Origin: Betaproteobacteria bacterium
GTDB lineage: Bacteria > Pseudomonadota > Gammaproteobacteria > Burkholderiales > SG8-39
Direction: 5' to 3'
DNA length: 64,000 nucleotides
Assembly: GCA_016195915.1 (NCBI GenBank)
Contig: JACPYS010000030.1
Location: forward strand, 1 to 64,000
A program made the position numbers and the translations under genes. The notes under the pieces were generated by a model, which was not told where the DNA came from, did not search any database, and worked only from the letters and a program-made list of their open reading frames with translations. Of the stretch, positions 33,697-42,948 are shown one piece after another. Position 1 is the stretch's first letter; every line of letters starts with the position of its first letter.

Positions 33697-35133
33697 TCAG
33701 CGCGCGGATTGCGCAAGCACGAGTATGCGATTCCGGGCGAGCACCTGGTCGAAGTTTGCCGCGCGGGTCTGCGCGAGCGCGAGGGCGCGACGGTAGTAAT
33801 CTAGTGCAGCCTCGGGTTGACGCAATTGGTCGAGGCTCACCGCCAGGTTGTAGGAATAGTCCGGATTCTCCGGGTCGGCCGTAAACGCCCTGAAATAACT
33901 CTGCTGCGCTTCGGCCCAGCGTGCTTGCTGGGCGTACTGATTGCCGAGAGAAAAATTGAGCGTATGGGCATCGGGGTTCGATGCGAGAAGGCTCTTCACG
34001 CGGGATTCCGCCTGCACCGGATCGATGAGTTGGCCGCGCAACGCGAGCGTGCCGGCGTGCGCGTCCGCATCGCGCGGATCCGCGCGCAACAGCCGCTGGT
34101 AATAGCCCTCGGCGGTCTCGAACCGACCGGCGCGAACTTCCAGCGCGGCCATTCCGAGCAGCGCGTCACGGCCGGAGGGTTCATCCTTGAGCGCGTCGAG
34201 ATACGCTTCGCGCGCTGCGGCGAAGTTCCCGCTCTGGTAGGCGGCGTATCCTCGCTCCACACCCGGATGGATCTTCGGTGCTGCACGCGGCACGGCAACC
34301 GGGGCACTCCCGCGACCTCTGGTTGTGCCGGCTGCGCCGGCCTGGGGTGCGCGCGCCGCGCCAGCCGGTGCGGCGCGGGGGGCAGGCTTGGGCGGCGCGG
34401 CGGCGCTCGCACCGGTCGCTGGCGCGGACGCCGCTGCCGGTGAAGCAGATGCTGCGAGCGCAGCCGGAGCGGGCTTTGCGGGCCCGGGCGAAGGCGACGC
34501 GGCTTGCGGCGCGCCTCCCGGCAATCCGGGAATCGTTGGAGCCGGCGCCGCAGGCTGTGACTCGGAAGAGGGTGCCGCGGGCTTTGCCGGGGACGCCGTC
34601 TCGACCGGTTTTTCATTTGCGGGACGCGTCGGATTCGCGTTGACCAGCGGCGCCGGCGGGCGCAACTGAATCCAGAAATAAATCACCGTCCCGATCGCAA
34701 ACGCGCCTAAAGCGCCCATCGTAATGTAGAAGGGCAACTTCGGGTTCGGCTCCCTGAACTTCGCATCAAACAGATTCTTGGCCGCCGCTCGCGCCGCGTT
34801 CTGAGGTTCAGACGCGGCAGCGGTGGATTGTGCTCGCGCGGCTTGGGGTGCCGGCCGCAGCGCTGGTGCTGGGTCGGGCGAGAGTTCGAGCGAAAGCAGC
34901 GGGGCGGAAATGGTCGCCTCGGGGTCCGAAGGCGTGATGTCTTCCGAGAGTATTTCCAGCGGCTGAGAGATATCCGGCAGTTCGTTGCGCGTGACGATGT
35001 GTTTGTCACCCGCAGCCGGCGCGTCGCCCGCCAGCGCGAGGCCGCTGTCGCCGGATTCGCGGGTTTCGGCCTGGCGTTTCGCCTCGTCCTTCGCTTTTTC
35101 GGCCTTTCTGAGCGCCTCAAGGAGCAGGCTCAT
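33697..35133 (-). CDS. mshN: TPR-containing pilus protein, MshN-like
   Basis: The protein is 478 aa. A charged N-terminal helix (SLLLEALRKAEKAKDEAKRQ) is followed by a TM helix near 140-160 (YITMGALGAFAIGTVIYFW), a long Pro/Ala-rich linker from about 165 to 285, and TPRs from about 290 to the end (HPGVERGYAAYQSGNFAAAR and so on). It is likely a periplasmic scaffold beside the secretin MshL. Identified by gene order and layout. Confidence 0.82.
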   Translation of the reverse strand: MSLLLEALRKAEKAKDEAKRQAETRESGDSGLALAGDAPAAGDKHIVTRNELPDISQPLEILSEDITPSDPEATISAPLLSLELSPDPAPALRPAPQAARAQSTAAASEPQNAARAAAKNLFDAKFREPNPKLPFYITMGALGAFAIGTVIYFWIQLRPPAPLVNANPTRPANEKPVETASPAKPAAPSSESQPAAPAPTIPGLPGGAPQAASPSPGPAKPAPAALAASASPAAASAPATGASAAAPPKPAPRAAPAGAARAPQAGAAGTTRGRGSAPVAVPRAAPKIHPGVERGYAAYQSGNFAAAREAYLDALKDEPSGRDALLGMAALEVRAGRFETAEGYYQRLLRADPRDADAHAGTLALRGQLIDPVQAESRVKSLLASNPDAHTLNFSLGNQYAQQARWAEAQQSYFRAFTADPENPDYSYNLAVSLDQLRQPEAALDYYRRALALAQTRAANFDQVLARNRILVLAQSAR

Positions 35134-35139
35134 TGGCGC

Positions 35140-36909
35140 CTACTGTCTGGTGTTCTCGCCGGAGGGCGAGATTCTGGCGGGATTGGGACGGCGCAAGAAG
35201 TCCTCGCCCGGGAGCAAGCCGCGGAATTCGCGGAAATCGCCGTCGATGCTCGGATCCCGCACCACCGTCGCGCGCAGGAAAATCACGAGTTCCGTCTTCT
35301 GATTGACGTCCTTGCGCTGGCCGAGAAGCTGACCGACCCCTGGAATGTCCCGGACGCCCGGCATCGTGTCATCGACGTTTGCAACCGAGTCCTGCATCAA
35401 GCCGCCGAGCACTGCGACCTGACCGCTCTGCATGCGCAGGATCGAATCGAGTTCCCGGGTTTCGAACACCGGAATCAGGTTGGGCGTTCCAGCGGGCAGG
35501 GCGGGATTCGGATCGGTGGCGAAAGCAACCCGCCTTCGGATCGTCGGCCGCACGTTGAGCACGATGGTGTCCGATTCATTGATCTGCGGCAGCACGCTCA
35601 TCATGAATCCTTCCGCGGCCACGTTGGGCGTCGTCGTAAACGCGGGCGGGACCACGATGTTGCCGGTTCCCCCTGTCACGCTGACCGGCGTGGTCGAGGG
35701 CGTGATGGTGAAGTACACGATGTCGCGGGTCACCCGCAAAAGAGCAGTCTGGTTGTTGAGCACGCTCACTTTCGGGCTCGAAAGCACGCGGACGTCGCCG
35801 AACGATTCGAGGAGATTGATGGTGGAGAGAAAACTCTGCGAACCGGTCGCGGCGTTGATCACGAACGCGGTGGTGTCGATACCTGCGGGGGTGCCCGCCG
35901 AGGTTCCTCGGAGCGACACACCGGTGACGCCGCGGCGCACATGCGACCAGTCGATTCCGCGCTGGAACTGATTGTTGAGCTGGACCTCGGCGATGGTCGC
36001 CTCGACCAGCACCTGTCGCCTGGTGTTGGCGAGCACGTTGTCGAGGAACTCCTGTATTTTTTCATGCTGCCGCGAGGTCGCGCGAACGAAAAGAATCCCG
36101 CTCTCTCGATTTCCGATCACCGCCGCGGCTTCGCGATAGCTCGGAGACAACTGCGCCGCCGGCGCGGCCAGAGCTCCGGAAGCAGGCAGTTGCCCGGCCG
36201 GTGCGGCTTGCTGCGCCGGTTGCGGTTGCTGGGCAGCGGCAGGCGCGGCACCCGCGGCACCCGCGGCGGTGCGAGCCGCCACCGGAAATATCTTGTCGGT
36301 TTCCTGGAGGATGTCTTTGACGTTTTGAACGATCGCTTCCCACAAATGACTGTTGGAGACCACGTCGATCGTCGCAGTCGATCCCGTACCCCCCCCTGCT
36401 CCACCCGATGCGCCCCCCCCCGAGAACTGCGTTGAGGCCGCGGACTGCATCTTCACGTTTCGTGACGCGCTTATGTAGTCAACTCTGTACGATCGGAGGA
36501 ACGGTGTGTCGCGCATCACCATCAGGTTCGGCCCATCCATTTCGAAGCGCATGTCGATCTGGCGCGCTATCCGGTTGAGCAGTTGCGGAAGGGTTTGATC
36601 GATCGCGTTGAGCGTCACGGTCCCCGTGACACCGGGGTGTATATCAACATTGATTTTTGCGTCCCGCGCCAACGCAAACAGCAGGTCGTCCACGCGCACG
36701 TTGCTGACCACCACGCTGTAGGTTTCCGGCCGCGCGCTCGCTACCGGCTTCGGCAGGGGAGGCGCAACCTGGACGGTCGGCGGGATCTGGCCTTCGCTCT
36801 TTGGCGGTTCGGCGCGCAGGTGGCGATCGGAGGGCTTTACGGGCGTCGAGCCACATCCCGCGACCAGCAAGGCGACCAAAGCCGACAGGAAAATCCTCAG
36901 TCCATGCAT
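35140..36909 (-). CDS. mshL: Outer-membrane secretin MshL
   Basis: The protein is 589 aa from ATG 36909, with a lipoprotein signal ending LVALLVAGCGS (lipobox). Secretin N-domains (NVRVDDLLFALARDAKINVD) lie at about 60-160, a Gly/Ala/Gln-rich stretch near 190-270, and the secretin core follows with VLVEATIAEVQLN and the C-terminal VPGVRDIPGVGQLLGQR-like segment (here MPGVRDIPGVGQLLGQ). It forms the outer-membrane pore of the fibre. It is separated from mshM by 89 bases of AT-rich DNA. Confidence 0.93.
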   Translation of the reverse strand: MHGLRIFLSALVALLVAGCGSTPVKPSDRHLRAEPPKSEGQIPPTVQVAPPLPKPVASARPETYSVVVSNVRVDDLLFALARDAKINVDIHPGVTGTVTLNAIDQTLPQLLNRIARQIDMRFEMDGPNLMVMRDTPFLRSYRVDYISASRNVKMQSAASTQFSGGGASGGAGGGTGSTATIDVVSNSHLWEAIVQNVKDILQETDKIFPVAARTAAGAAGAAPAAAQQPQPAQQAAPAGQLPASGALAAPAAQLSPSYREAAAVIGNRESGILFVRATSRQHEKIQEFLDNVLANTRRQVLVEATIAEVQLNNQFQRGIDWSHVRRGVTGVSLRGTSAGTPAGIDTTAFVINAATGSQSFLSTINLLESFGDVRVLSSPKVSVLNNQTALLRVTRDIVYFTITPSTTPVSVTGGTGNIVVPPAFTTTPNVAAEGFMMSVLPQINESDTIVLNVRPTIRRRVAFATDPNPALPAGTPNLIPVFETRELDSILRMQSGQVAVLGGLMQDSVANVDDTMPGVRDIPGVGQLLGQRKDVNQKTELVIFLRATVVRDPSIDGDFREFRGLLPGEDFLRRPNPARISPSGENTRQ

Positions 36910-36998
36910 AGCGCAGCCGGCACAAACCTCCCCTAATTTATTAAGATTATCATGCATCCCACGAATCTGCTTGAATTGTTTTCGATAATCTCGACGGA

Positions 36999-38606
36999 TT
37001 ACCTGCCTTCCTTACGCAGAGGTTTCCCCAAGACGTAGAGGCCGGCGCGTAACTCATTGAAACTTTTCGGTTCAGCCTGAAATGCTTGACGGTATTTTGG
37101 CGGCAGACGGCGTACGGCATCCGCCGCCGCGGCGCGGTCCGGAAAAGCGCCGTAGGTGACCTGCAGACGATACCGTTTTCCGGATGCGAGGGGAATGACG
37201 TACAGATCGGCCAGATCGACCATATCGCGTGCCCGTTGCAGGAACCGTTCGGTACGCGCCGGATCGCTGTTATCAGCCATAAACAATTCAAGGCTGAAAT
37301 GGCTATCGGGTTCACTCGTGAGCGCTGCACGGGTGGCCTCGAGGCGTTCGCGCAGCAAGGCGTTGCCGGCAGGCGAATAACCGGTCATACGCTTGAAGGC
37401 CTCGGGTTCCAATAGCGGTGGTGGCGGCGGCGCTCCATGTCTTGACTCGGGCGCCTGGGGCAGTTCGGGCTTGTTCGCCCCCCCCGTTACAGCACTGACC
37501 GGCGCTGTTGTCGGAGTCCCGTGTGTCGGCGGGGAGGCCGAGGTAACCTGCGCTGCGGGAGGGGCTCCAGACACTGTAGCAGCCGAAGTCGGCGCTGCAG
37601 GCGCTTGGGAAGCTGCCGGTGCTGCGCGAGGCCCTGCGGGCGCGGCACTGACAGTGTTCCCCGAGGCGATCGGCGACCTCGTTTCACGGCCCGCGGTCAC
37701 CTGGTAAAGGAGGTATCCCCCAAGCACCACAAGAATTGCTGCGGTCGTCGCCCAGCCGGCCAGGACCCAGCGCACGCCCGCGGAGCGGCCGAGGCGGGCG
37801 AACTCCGAGTCGCGGATCGCGGCGCGCACGTGGCGCTCCCCGACGCCGTGAGTGTCGTCAGTGAAGGCGGCGAGCAGCGACTTGTCGGCCAGGATGTTGA
37901 TGCGCCGCGTCAGTCCGCTGGCGGCGCGCGCGATCAGCGCGACCGCTCTGGGAGCGAACACCTCGGGTCCCTTGTACCCGGCTGCTCGCATGCGAAATCC
38001 GAGATAGCGCGCCGCTTCTTCGGCCGTGAGCGCGCGCGTACGAAAGCTGTGGGTGATGCGGTCCTTCAGCTGGCGCATCGAAGCGGTATCGAGCGTCTCG
38101 TCGAGTTCGGGTTGCCCGAACAGGACGATCTGCAGCAGCTTGTGACGGCGCGTCTCGAGATTGGACAGCAGCCGGATCTGCTCGAGCGTGTCCGATGGCA
38201 TGGCGTGCGCTTCGTCAATCAGGATAACCACCCTGTGGCCCGAGGCATAAATGTGGATCAGTCGCGCGACCAGTTCGCGCATCGCCGCGGTGGCGCTGTC
38301 GCCTGGCATTTCGAGTTTCAACTCCTCGGCGACGGCCTGCATGATTTCGTGCCGCGACAGCGAGGGGTTGGCAATGTAGACCGTGTCGACTTCGGGCGGC
38401 AGCCGCTCCATCAGCATGCGGCAAAGCATGGTCTTCCCGCTGCCAACCTCGCCCGAGACCTTGACGATGCCTTCTTCATGCAAAACGGCGTACAGCAGCG
38501 CCTCGAGTGTCGCGCCGCGCTCTGCGCCGTCAAAAAAGAAATCCGTGTGGGGCGTGATTCGAAACGGCGATTCGCGCAGCCCGTAATGTTCAAGATACAT
38601 TGACAT
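36999..38606 (-). CDS. mshM: MshM-like AAA ATPase (ExeA/GspA family) with C-terminal SPOR-like domain
   Basis: The protein is 535 aa. The AAA domain spans about 1-270 (SGEVGSGKTMLCRML, Walker B VVILIDEAHAMPSD). A TM helix follows near 285-305 and a long Pro/Ala/Thr-rich linker to about 405. A C-terminal SPOR-like domain (YRLQVTYGAFPDRAAA) follows at about 440-525, expected to bind denuded peptidoglycan. ExeA-type proteins help the secretin cross the cell wall. It starts 8 bases after the sigma-54 regulator stop. Confidence 0.88.
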   Translation of the reverse strand: MSMYLEHYGLRESPFRITPHTDFFFDGAERGATLEALLYAVLHEEGIVKVSGEVGSGKTMLCRMLMERLPPEVDTVYIANPSLSRHEIMQAVAEELKLEMPGDSATAAMRELVARLIHIYASGHRVVILIDEAHAMPSDTLEQIRLLSNLETRRHKLLQIVLFGQPELDETLDTASMRQLKDRITHSFRTRALTAEEAARYLGFRMRAAGYKGPEVFAPRAVALIARAASGLTRRINILADKSLLAAFTDDTHGVGERHVRAAIRDSEFARLGRSAGVRWVLAGWATTAAILVVLGGYLLYQVTAGRETRSPIASGNTVSAAPAGPRAAPAASQAPAAPTSAATVSGAPPAAQVTSASPPTHGTPTTAPVSAVTGGANKPELPQAPESRHGAPPPPPLLEPEAFKRMTGYSPAGNALLRERLEATRAALTSEPDSHFSLELFMADNSDPARTERFLQRARDMVDLADLYVIPLASGKRYRLQVTYGAFPDRAAAADAVRRLPPKYRQAFQAEPKSFNELRAGLYVLGKPLRKEGR

Positions 38607-38614
38607 GAGTTTGC

Positions 38615-39988
38615 CTACAGCCGTCCGCGCGGGGGCCGCAATCGAAAGGGGGCGGGCAGTTTCGGTTCCGCGGCCCTTTCCTCCATGCGACTGTACAGCG
38701 TGGTGCGATTGATGCCGAGCAGCTTTGCCGCATGACTGACGTTACCACCGGAGAGCTTGAGCGCGGCCTCGATATATCCGCGTTCCCAGGCTTCGAGCAG
38801 CGCGTCGAGATCGAGCGGTCCGCCATGTTGAAGGTGGCGCAGCGCCTGATCGAGCATACTGTCGTCGTCCCGCGCGACCGGGATTGCGTCGCGCTGGATG
38901 CTCTCCAGATCGAGCTCAGGTTCCAATTCGGCGAGCGTCAGGCGCTGCCCGGCATACTTCACACCGAGCCGGATCACGATATTGCGCAGTTCGCGAACGT
39001 TGCCCGGAAACGGATAGCCGCGCCAGCGCTCCAGCGCCTTTTCGTCGAGTTCGAACGGCTGTATCCCCGCCTGCTCGGCATAGAGGCGGCGAAAGTGCTC
39101 GAGCAGTGCGAGCCGGTCGTCGTTCATTTCGCGCAGCGGCGGGACCGCCAGCGTGAACACCGACAGGCGGTGGTAGAGATCGGCTCTGAACGCGTTGTTC
39201 TTCACTTCCTGGCGCAGGTCTCGATTGGTCGCTGCGATCACGCGCGCGCGCGACACATGCGTTTGAGTTTCACCCACCCGCTGGTACTCGCCGTTCTCGA
39301 GAACGCGCAGGAGCTTGACTTGCAGTTCGAGCGGCAGTTCGCCGATTTCGTCCAGGAACAGTGTGCCTTCCTGCGCGTCTTCGAAGTAGCCGGATTTGCC
39401 GGTCGTGGCGCCGGTGAACGCGCCCTTTGCATATCCGAACAGCGTCGGTTCGACCAGCGTGGGCGCAATCGCGGCGCAATTGAGCGCGAAATATGGCCGC
39501 CCCGCGCGCGAGGACAGTCGATGCAAACTCGCGGCGACCAGTTCCTTGCCGCTGCCCGACTCCCCCTCGATAAGTACCGGAAACAGTGAATCGGCAAACT
39601 GTGCGATCTGGTTTCTGAGCTTGCCAAGCGCCGGGCTCGAACCCAACAGCGCGTCCACGCCCGCTGCGGACGCTTCGGCGGATCGGACCTCGAGACTGCG
39701 CGCCAGGATGCGCCTGAGCGATTGCGGATCGCAGGGTTTGGCGACAAACTCGGTCGCGCCGAGCGCGCGCGCGTGGCGTGCGTGCACGGCGTCGTTCTGC
39801 CCAGAAAGCACGAAGATCTTCATGCTCGGTGAGTGCGCAAGCACGATCGCGTGCCTGCGCGACTCGCAGCAGTGGACCTCGAATTCAGCGCCCAGCGCAT
39901 ACGCGAGCGTGTCGGTGATCAACGCGTCGTCGTCGACGATGAGCAGCGACGGTTTGCGCTCAGAGACGGATTGCGCTGGTGCGGTCAT
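38615..39988 (-). CDS. Sigma-54 activator with receiver domain lacking the phospho-Asp segment
   Basis: The protein is 457 aa from ATG 39988. A shortened receiver (about 12-105) is followed by AAA+ with Walker A GESGSGKE, GAFTGA (in GYAKGAFTGATTG) and Walker B GTLFLDEIGELP, and by a C-terminal Fis-type HTH (NVSHAAKLLGINRTTLYS). It resembles PrsR/NtrC regulators. In the receiver the acidic pair (LLIVDDDA) and the final Lys (FVAKP) are present, but the sequence jumps from helix 2 (RRHAIVLAHS) to strand 4 (MKIFVLSGQ). The strand with the phosphorylated Asp is missing. It may be constitutive or controlled by protein-protein contact. It probably activates the pilin promoter at 21368-21384. Confidence 0.92.
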   Translation of the reverse strand: MTAPAQSVSERKPSLLIVDDDALITDTLAYALGAEFEVHCCESRRHAIVLAHSPSMKIFVLSGQNDAVHARHARALGATEFVAKPCDPQSLRRILARSLEVRSAEASAAGVDALLGSSPALGKLRNQIAQFADSLFPVLIEGESGSGKELVAASLHRLSSRAGRPYFALNCAAIAPTLVEPTLFGYAKGAFTGATTGKSGYFEDAQEGTLFLDEIGELPLELQVKLLRVLENGEYQRVGETQTHVSRARVIAATNRDLRQEVKNNAFRADLYHRLSVFTLAVPPLREMNDDRLALLEHFRRLYAEQAGIQPFELDEKALERWRGYPFPGNVRELRNIVIRLGVKYAGQRLTLAELEPELDLESIQRDAIPVARDDDSMLDQALRHLQHGGPLDLDALLEAWERGYIEAALKLSGGNVSHAAKLLGINRTTLYSRMEERAAEPKLPAPFRLRPPRGRL

Positions 39989-40727
39989 TGTCGCGTGTGC
40001 ATTGAATGAACGCCCGCTCGAGCTGCGGTTCCGAGTACCGCTCGCACAGCTCGCCCGGCGTGCCATGAAAGCAGATGATCCCTCCCGCCAGGACCGCGAT
40101 CATCGAGCAAAGCTCCTCGACGTCGGACAGCACGTGCGAGGTAAAAAACAGCGTTCGGCCTTCGCGCGTCAGCCGCCCGAGCACCGATTTCACCGCCACC
40201 CGGCCACTCGGATCGAGCCCGCTCATCGGTTCGTCGAGGACGTAAAGGTCGCGCTTGGTCAGAAAACAGCCCAGCAGCCCGAGCTTCTGCGTCATCCCCT
40301 TCGAGAGCTGCCCTACCGGCCGTTCGAGCGCGGAAGCGTCGAGTTCCAGGTCCTCGAGCAGCTGTGCCACGCGTCCGCTCTCGTATCCCGCGTCGTTGAG
40401 CGACAGCATCAAGGCGACGAATTCGCGGCCCGTCAGATAATGCGGCGGCACAAAGCGTTCGGGGATGAACGTCAGTCGGGCGCGCGCACGCGGCAAGGCA
40501 TGGGGCACCCCGAATATGGCGATTGATCCTGCGTTTGGCGCGCAAAGATCGAGAGCGCATTTGATGAGCGTAGTCTTGCCTGCGCCGTTGGCGCCGACCA
40601 GTCCGAACGCCGCTCCAGGGGCGACGTCGAGATCGATCGCATCGAGTACCGGCCGCGCCCCGTAGCGCTTGTCGAGCGCCCGGATCGCGAGCGCCGGCAC
40701 GTCCTGCGGCCGATTATCGTCCTGCAT
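39960..40727 (-). CDS. ABC transporter ATP-binding protein
   Basis: The protein is 255 aa from ATG 40727. It has Walker A GANGAGKTT near 43-51, signature QLSKGMTQKL near 142, Walker B LYVLDEPMSGLDP and an H-loop in FFTSHVLSD. It belongs to the ABC-2/drug-exporter type. No permease is adjacent; the best candidate partner is at 22179-22946. The stop lies 29 bases inside the next gene (sigma-54 regulator), so these two are coupled. It is divergent from mlaF. Confidence 0.9.
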   Translation of the reverse strand: MQDDNRPQDVPALAIRALDKRYGARPVLDAIDLDVAPGAAFGLVGANGAGKTTLIKCALDLCAPNAGSIAIFGVPHALPRARARLTFIPERFVPPHYLTGREFVALMLSLNDAGYESGRVAQLLEDLELDASALERPVGQLSKGMTQKLGLLGCFLTKRDLYVLDEPMSGLDPSGRVAVKSVLGRLTREGRTLFFTSHVLSDVEELCSMIAVLAGGIICFHGTPGELCERYSEPQLERAFIQCTRDNDRTSAIRL

Positions 40728-40823
40728 GGCGCGAAATGATACAGCGGAACGCCATTTCGACAGGCGCTGCCGGATAACGCCGTGCGCGTAGATTAGAATC
40801 CGTCCTTTTTCCGCGACCCCGAC

Positions 40824-41663
40824 GTGACTTCCTCCCACTCTGCCGAGCACGTGGTTGAAATCGACGACCTGTCGTTCACCTACGACGTGAGGCCGGTCCT
40901 GCGCGGCGTCGACATGCGCATTCCCCGTGGCAGGGTGATCGCCATCATGGGCCAGTCCGGGTGCGGAAAGACCACGCTGTTGCGCATCATCGGCGGCATG
41001 CTCGCGCCCACGGGCGGCAAGGCCAGGGTGCTGGGCGAGACGGTGCACGAGCTCGGGCGCGACGGCCTGTACGCCTTGCGGCGCCGGATGGGCATGCTGT
41101 ATCAGTTCGGCGCCTTGTTTACCGACCTTTCGGTCTACAGCAACGTCCAGTTCCCCCTGACCGAGCACACCAAGCTGCCATCCGACCTGGTTCACGACCT
41201 GGTGCTGCTCAAGCTCGAGGCGGTGGGCCTGCGCGGCGCCTCGCACCTCATGCCCTCCGAGCTCTCCGGCGGAATGGCGCGCCGCGTGGCGCTCGCCCGT
41301 GCGATAGCCCTGGACCCGGAATTGATCATGTACGACGAGCCCTTCGCCGGGCTCGATCCGATTTCGCTTGGGGTTGTGGCGCGGCTGATCCGCCGCCTGA
41401 ACGATTCGCTCGGCGCCACCTCGATTATCGTGACGCACGATGTCGAGGAGACGCTGCCCATCGTCGACTACGTGTATTTCATGGCCGACGGGCGCGTGGT
41501 TTCGCAGGGCACGGTTGAAGAGGTGCGCCGTTCCCGCGAAGCTTTCGTACACCAATTCGTGCACGGTGAGCCCGACGGTCCCGTGCCGTTTCACTATCCG
41601 GCGCCGGGATACCTCGAGGACCTCGGATTTGCGGCGCGCGTCGGCGCGGAGCTGGGCGCGTGA
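40824..41663 (+). CDS. mlaF: Phospholipid ABC transporter ATP-binding protein MlaF
   Basis: The protein is 279 aa from GTG 40824. It has Walker [10 protein letters not shown], signature [14 protein letters not shown], Walker [12 protein letters not shown] and H-loop VTHDVEE. It powers phospholipid transport between the membranes to keep the outer membrane asymmetric. The 96-base gap to the divergent ATPase gene must hold both promoters; a -10-like TAGAAT lies at 40794-40799. Confidence 0.96.
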   Translation: MTSSHSAEHVVEIDDLSFTYDVRPVLRGVDMRIPRGRVIAIMGQSGCGKTTLLRIIGGMLAPTGGKARVLGETVHELGRDGLYALRRRMGMLYQFGALFTDLSVYSNVQFPLTEHTKLPSDLVHDLVLLKLEAVGLRGASHLMPSELSGGMARRVALARAIALDPELIMYDEPFAGLDPISLGVVARLIRRLNDSLGATSIIVTHDVEETLPIVDYVYFMADGRVVSQGTVEEVRRSREAFVHQFVHGEPDGPVPFHYPAPGYLEDLGFAARVGAELGA

Positions 41664-42472
41664 AGCCTTACGCGGAACGCTTTGCCCCGCCGTTTCGCCA
41701 GCTTGGGCAGCTGGTGACCTCCCGCGTCCGGCGGCTGGGATATGCCGCCCGGTTCTTCGCCTACATGCTGGTCCATTCCGGCACCGCGCTGCGGCGGTTT
41801 CACCTCACGATTCGCGAGATCTATTTCGCGGGCGTGCTCTCGCTCATCATCATCCTGGTTTCGGGCCTGTTCGTCGGCATGGTGCTCGGCCTGCAGGGCT
41901 ACGAGACCCTGCAGCGCTATTGGGCCTCCGAATCGCTTGGCGTTCTGGTCGCGCTTTCCCTGGTGCGCGAGCTCGGCCCGGTGATCGCCGGATTGCTGTT
42001 TGCAAGCCGCGCGGGGAGCGCGATCACCGCGGAGATCGGCCTGATGAAGGCGACCGAGCAGATTTCGGCGATGGAGATGATGGCCGTCGATCCCGTCGCG
42101 CGCGTCGTCGCTCCGCGTTTCTGGGGCGGAGTGATCTCGATGCCGCTGCTGGCCGCGCTGTTCTCGGGCATGGGCATTTTCGGCGGCTACCTGGTCGGCG
42201 TGCAGTTGATAGGGGTGGACGAGGGTGCTTTCTGGTCGCAGATGCAGGCCGCGGTCGATGTGCGCAGCGACATCCAGAACGGGGTGATCAAGAGTTTCGT
42301 GTTCGGCGTCGCGGTCAGCTGGATCGCGGTGTTCGAGGGATTCGATGCGCCGCCGACCGCCGAGGGGGTGTCCCGCGCGACGACCCGCACCGTGGTCACC
42401 TCTTCTCTCGCAATTCTCGCGCTCGACTTCGTACTTACCGCGCTGATGTTTACCGGAGGCAACGCATCATGA
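41660..42472 (+). CDS. mlaE: Phospholipid ABC transporter permease MlaE
   Basis: The protein is 270 aa of the MlaE (YrbE) permease family: TM helices from about 55, conserved [19 protein letters not shown] and [15 protein letters not shown] segments. It forms the inner-membrane channel with MlaF and MlaD. It overlaps both neighbours by 4 bases. Confidence 0.96.
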   Translation: MKPYAERFAPPFRQLGQLVTSRVRRLGYAARFFAYMLVHSGTALRRFHLTIREIYFAGVLSLIIILVSGLFVGMVLGLQGYETLQRYWASESLGVLVALSLVRELGPVIAGLLFASRAGSAITAEIGLMKATEQISAMEMMAVDPVARVVAPRFWGGVISMPLLAALFSGMGIFGGYLVGVQLIGVDEGAFWSQMQAAVDVRSDIQNGVIKSFVFGVAVSWIAVFEGFDAPPTAEGVSRATTRTVVTSSLAILALDFVLTALMFTGGNAS

Positions 42473-42948
42473 ATCGCTCCAGCATCGACCTGTGGGTCGG
42501 CATTTTTGTCGCCATCGGCCTGGTGGCTTTGCTTTTTCTTGCAATGAAGGTGGGGAATCTGGCGTCCTTTTCCACGGCCCAGACTTACCGGATACAGGCC
42601 AAGTTTGCTAATATCGGAGGTTTGAAGGTGAGGGCACCGATCAAGAGTGCCGGTGTGGTGGTCGGCCGGGTGGCTGAAGTGGGCTTCGATAACGAGAGTT
42701 ACGAAGCCATCGTCACCATGAACATCGACAGCCGGTATCAATTCCCGCGTGACACGGCGGCGAAGATTCTGACATCGGGGCTGTTGGGCGAGCAGTACAT
42801 CGGATTGGAGGCGGGCGGGGACGGGATGATGCTCAAGAACAGCGACCGGCTGCGGCTGACGCAATCCGCGGTGGTGCTGGAAAACCTGATCAGCCAGTTC
42901 CTGTTCAACAAGGCGCAGGAAAGCAAAGACAACAAGGACGCAAAGTGA
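42469..42948 (+). CDS. mlaD: Phospholipid-binding MCE protein MlaD
   Basis: The protein is 159 aa with an N-terminal TM anchor ([20 protein letters not shown]) and one MCE domain ([37 protein letters not shown]). MCE hexamers form the lipid path on the periplasmic side. The start at 42469 (ATGA overlap with mlaE) is supported by the [11 protein letters not shown] motif. Confidence 0.96.
   Translation: MNRSSIDLWVGIFVAIGLVALLFLAMKVGNLASFSTAQTYRIQAKFANIGGLKVRAPIKSAGVVVGRVAEVGFDNESYEAIVTMNIDSRYQFPRDTAAKILTSGLLGEQYIGLEAGGDGMMLKNSDRLRLTQSAVVLENLISQFLFNKAQESKDNKDAK

Noticed and set aside
20632-40727. PEP-CTERM/exosortase locus
   Set aside because: The kinase and regulator resemble PrsK/PrsR, but no exosortase (EpsH), no PEP-CTERM substrate and no polysaccharide genes are seen; the msh genes explain the cluster.
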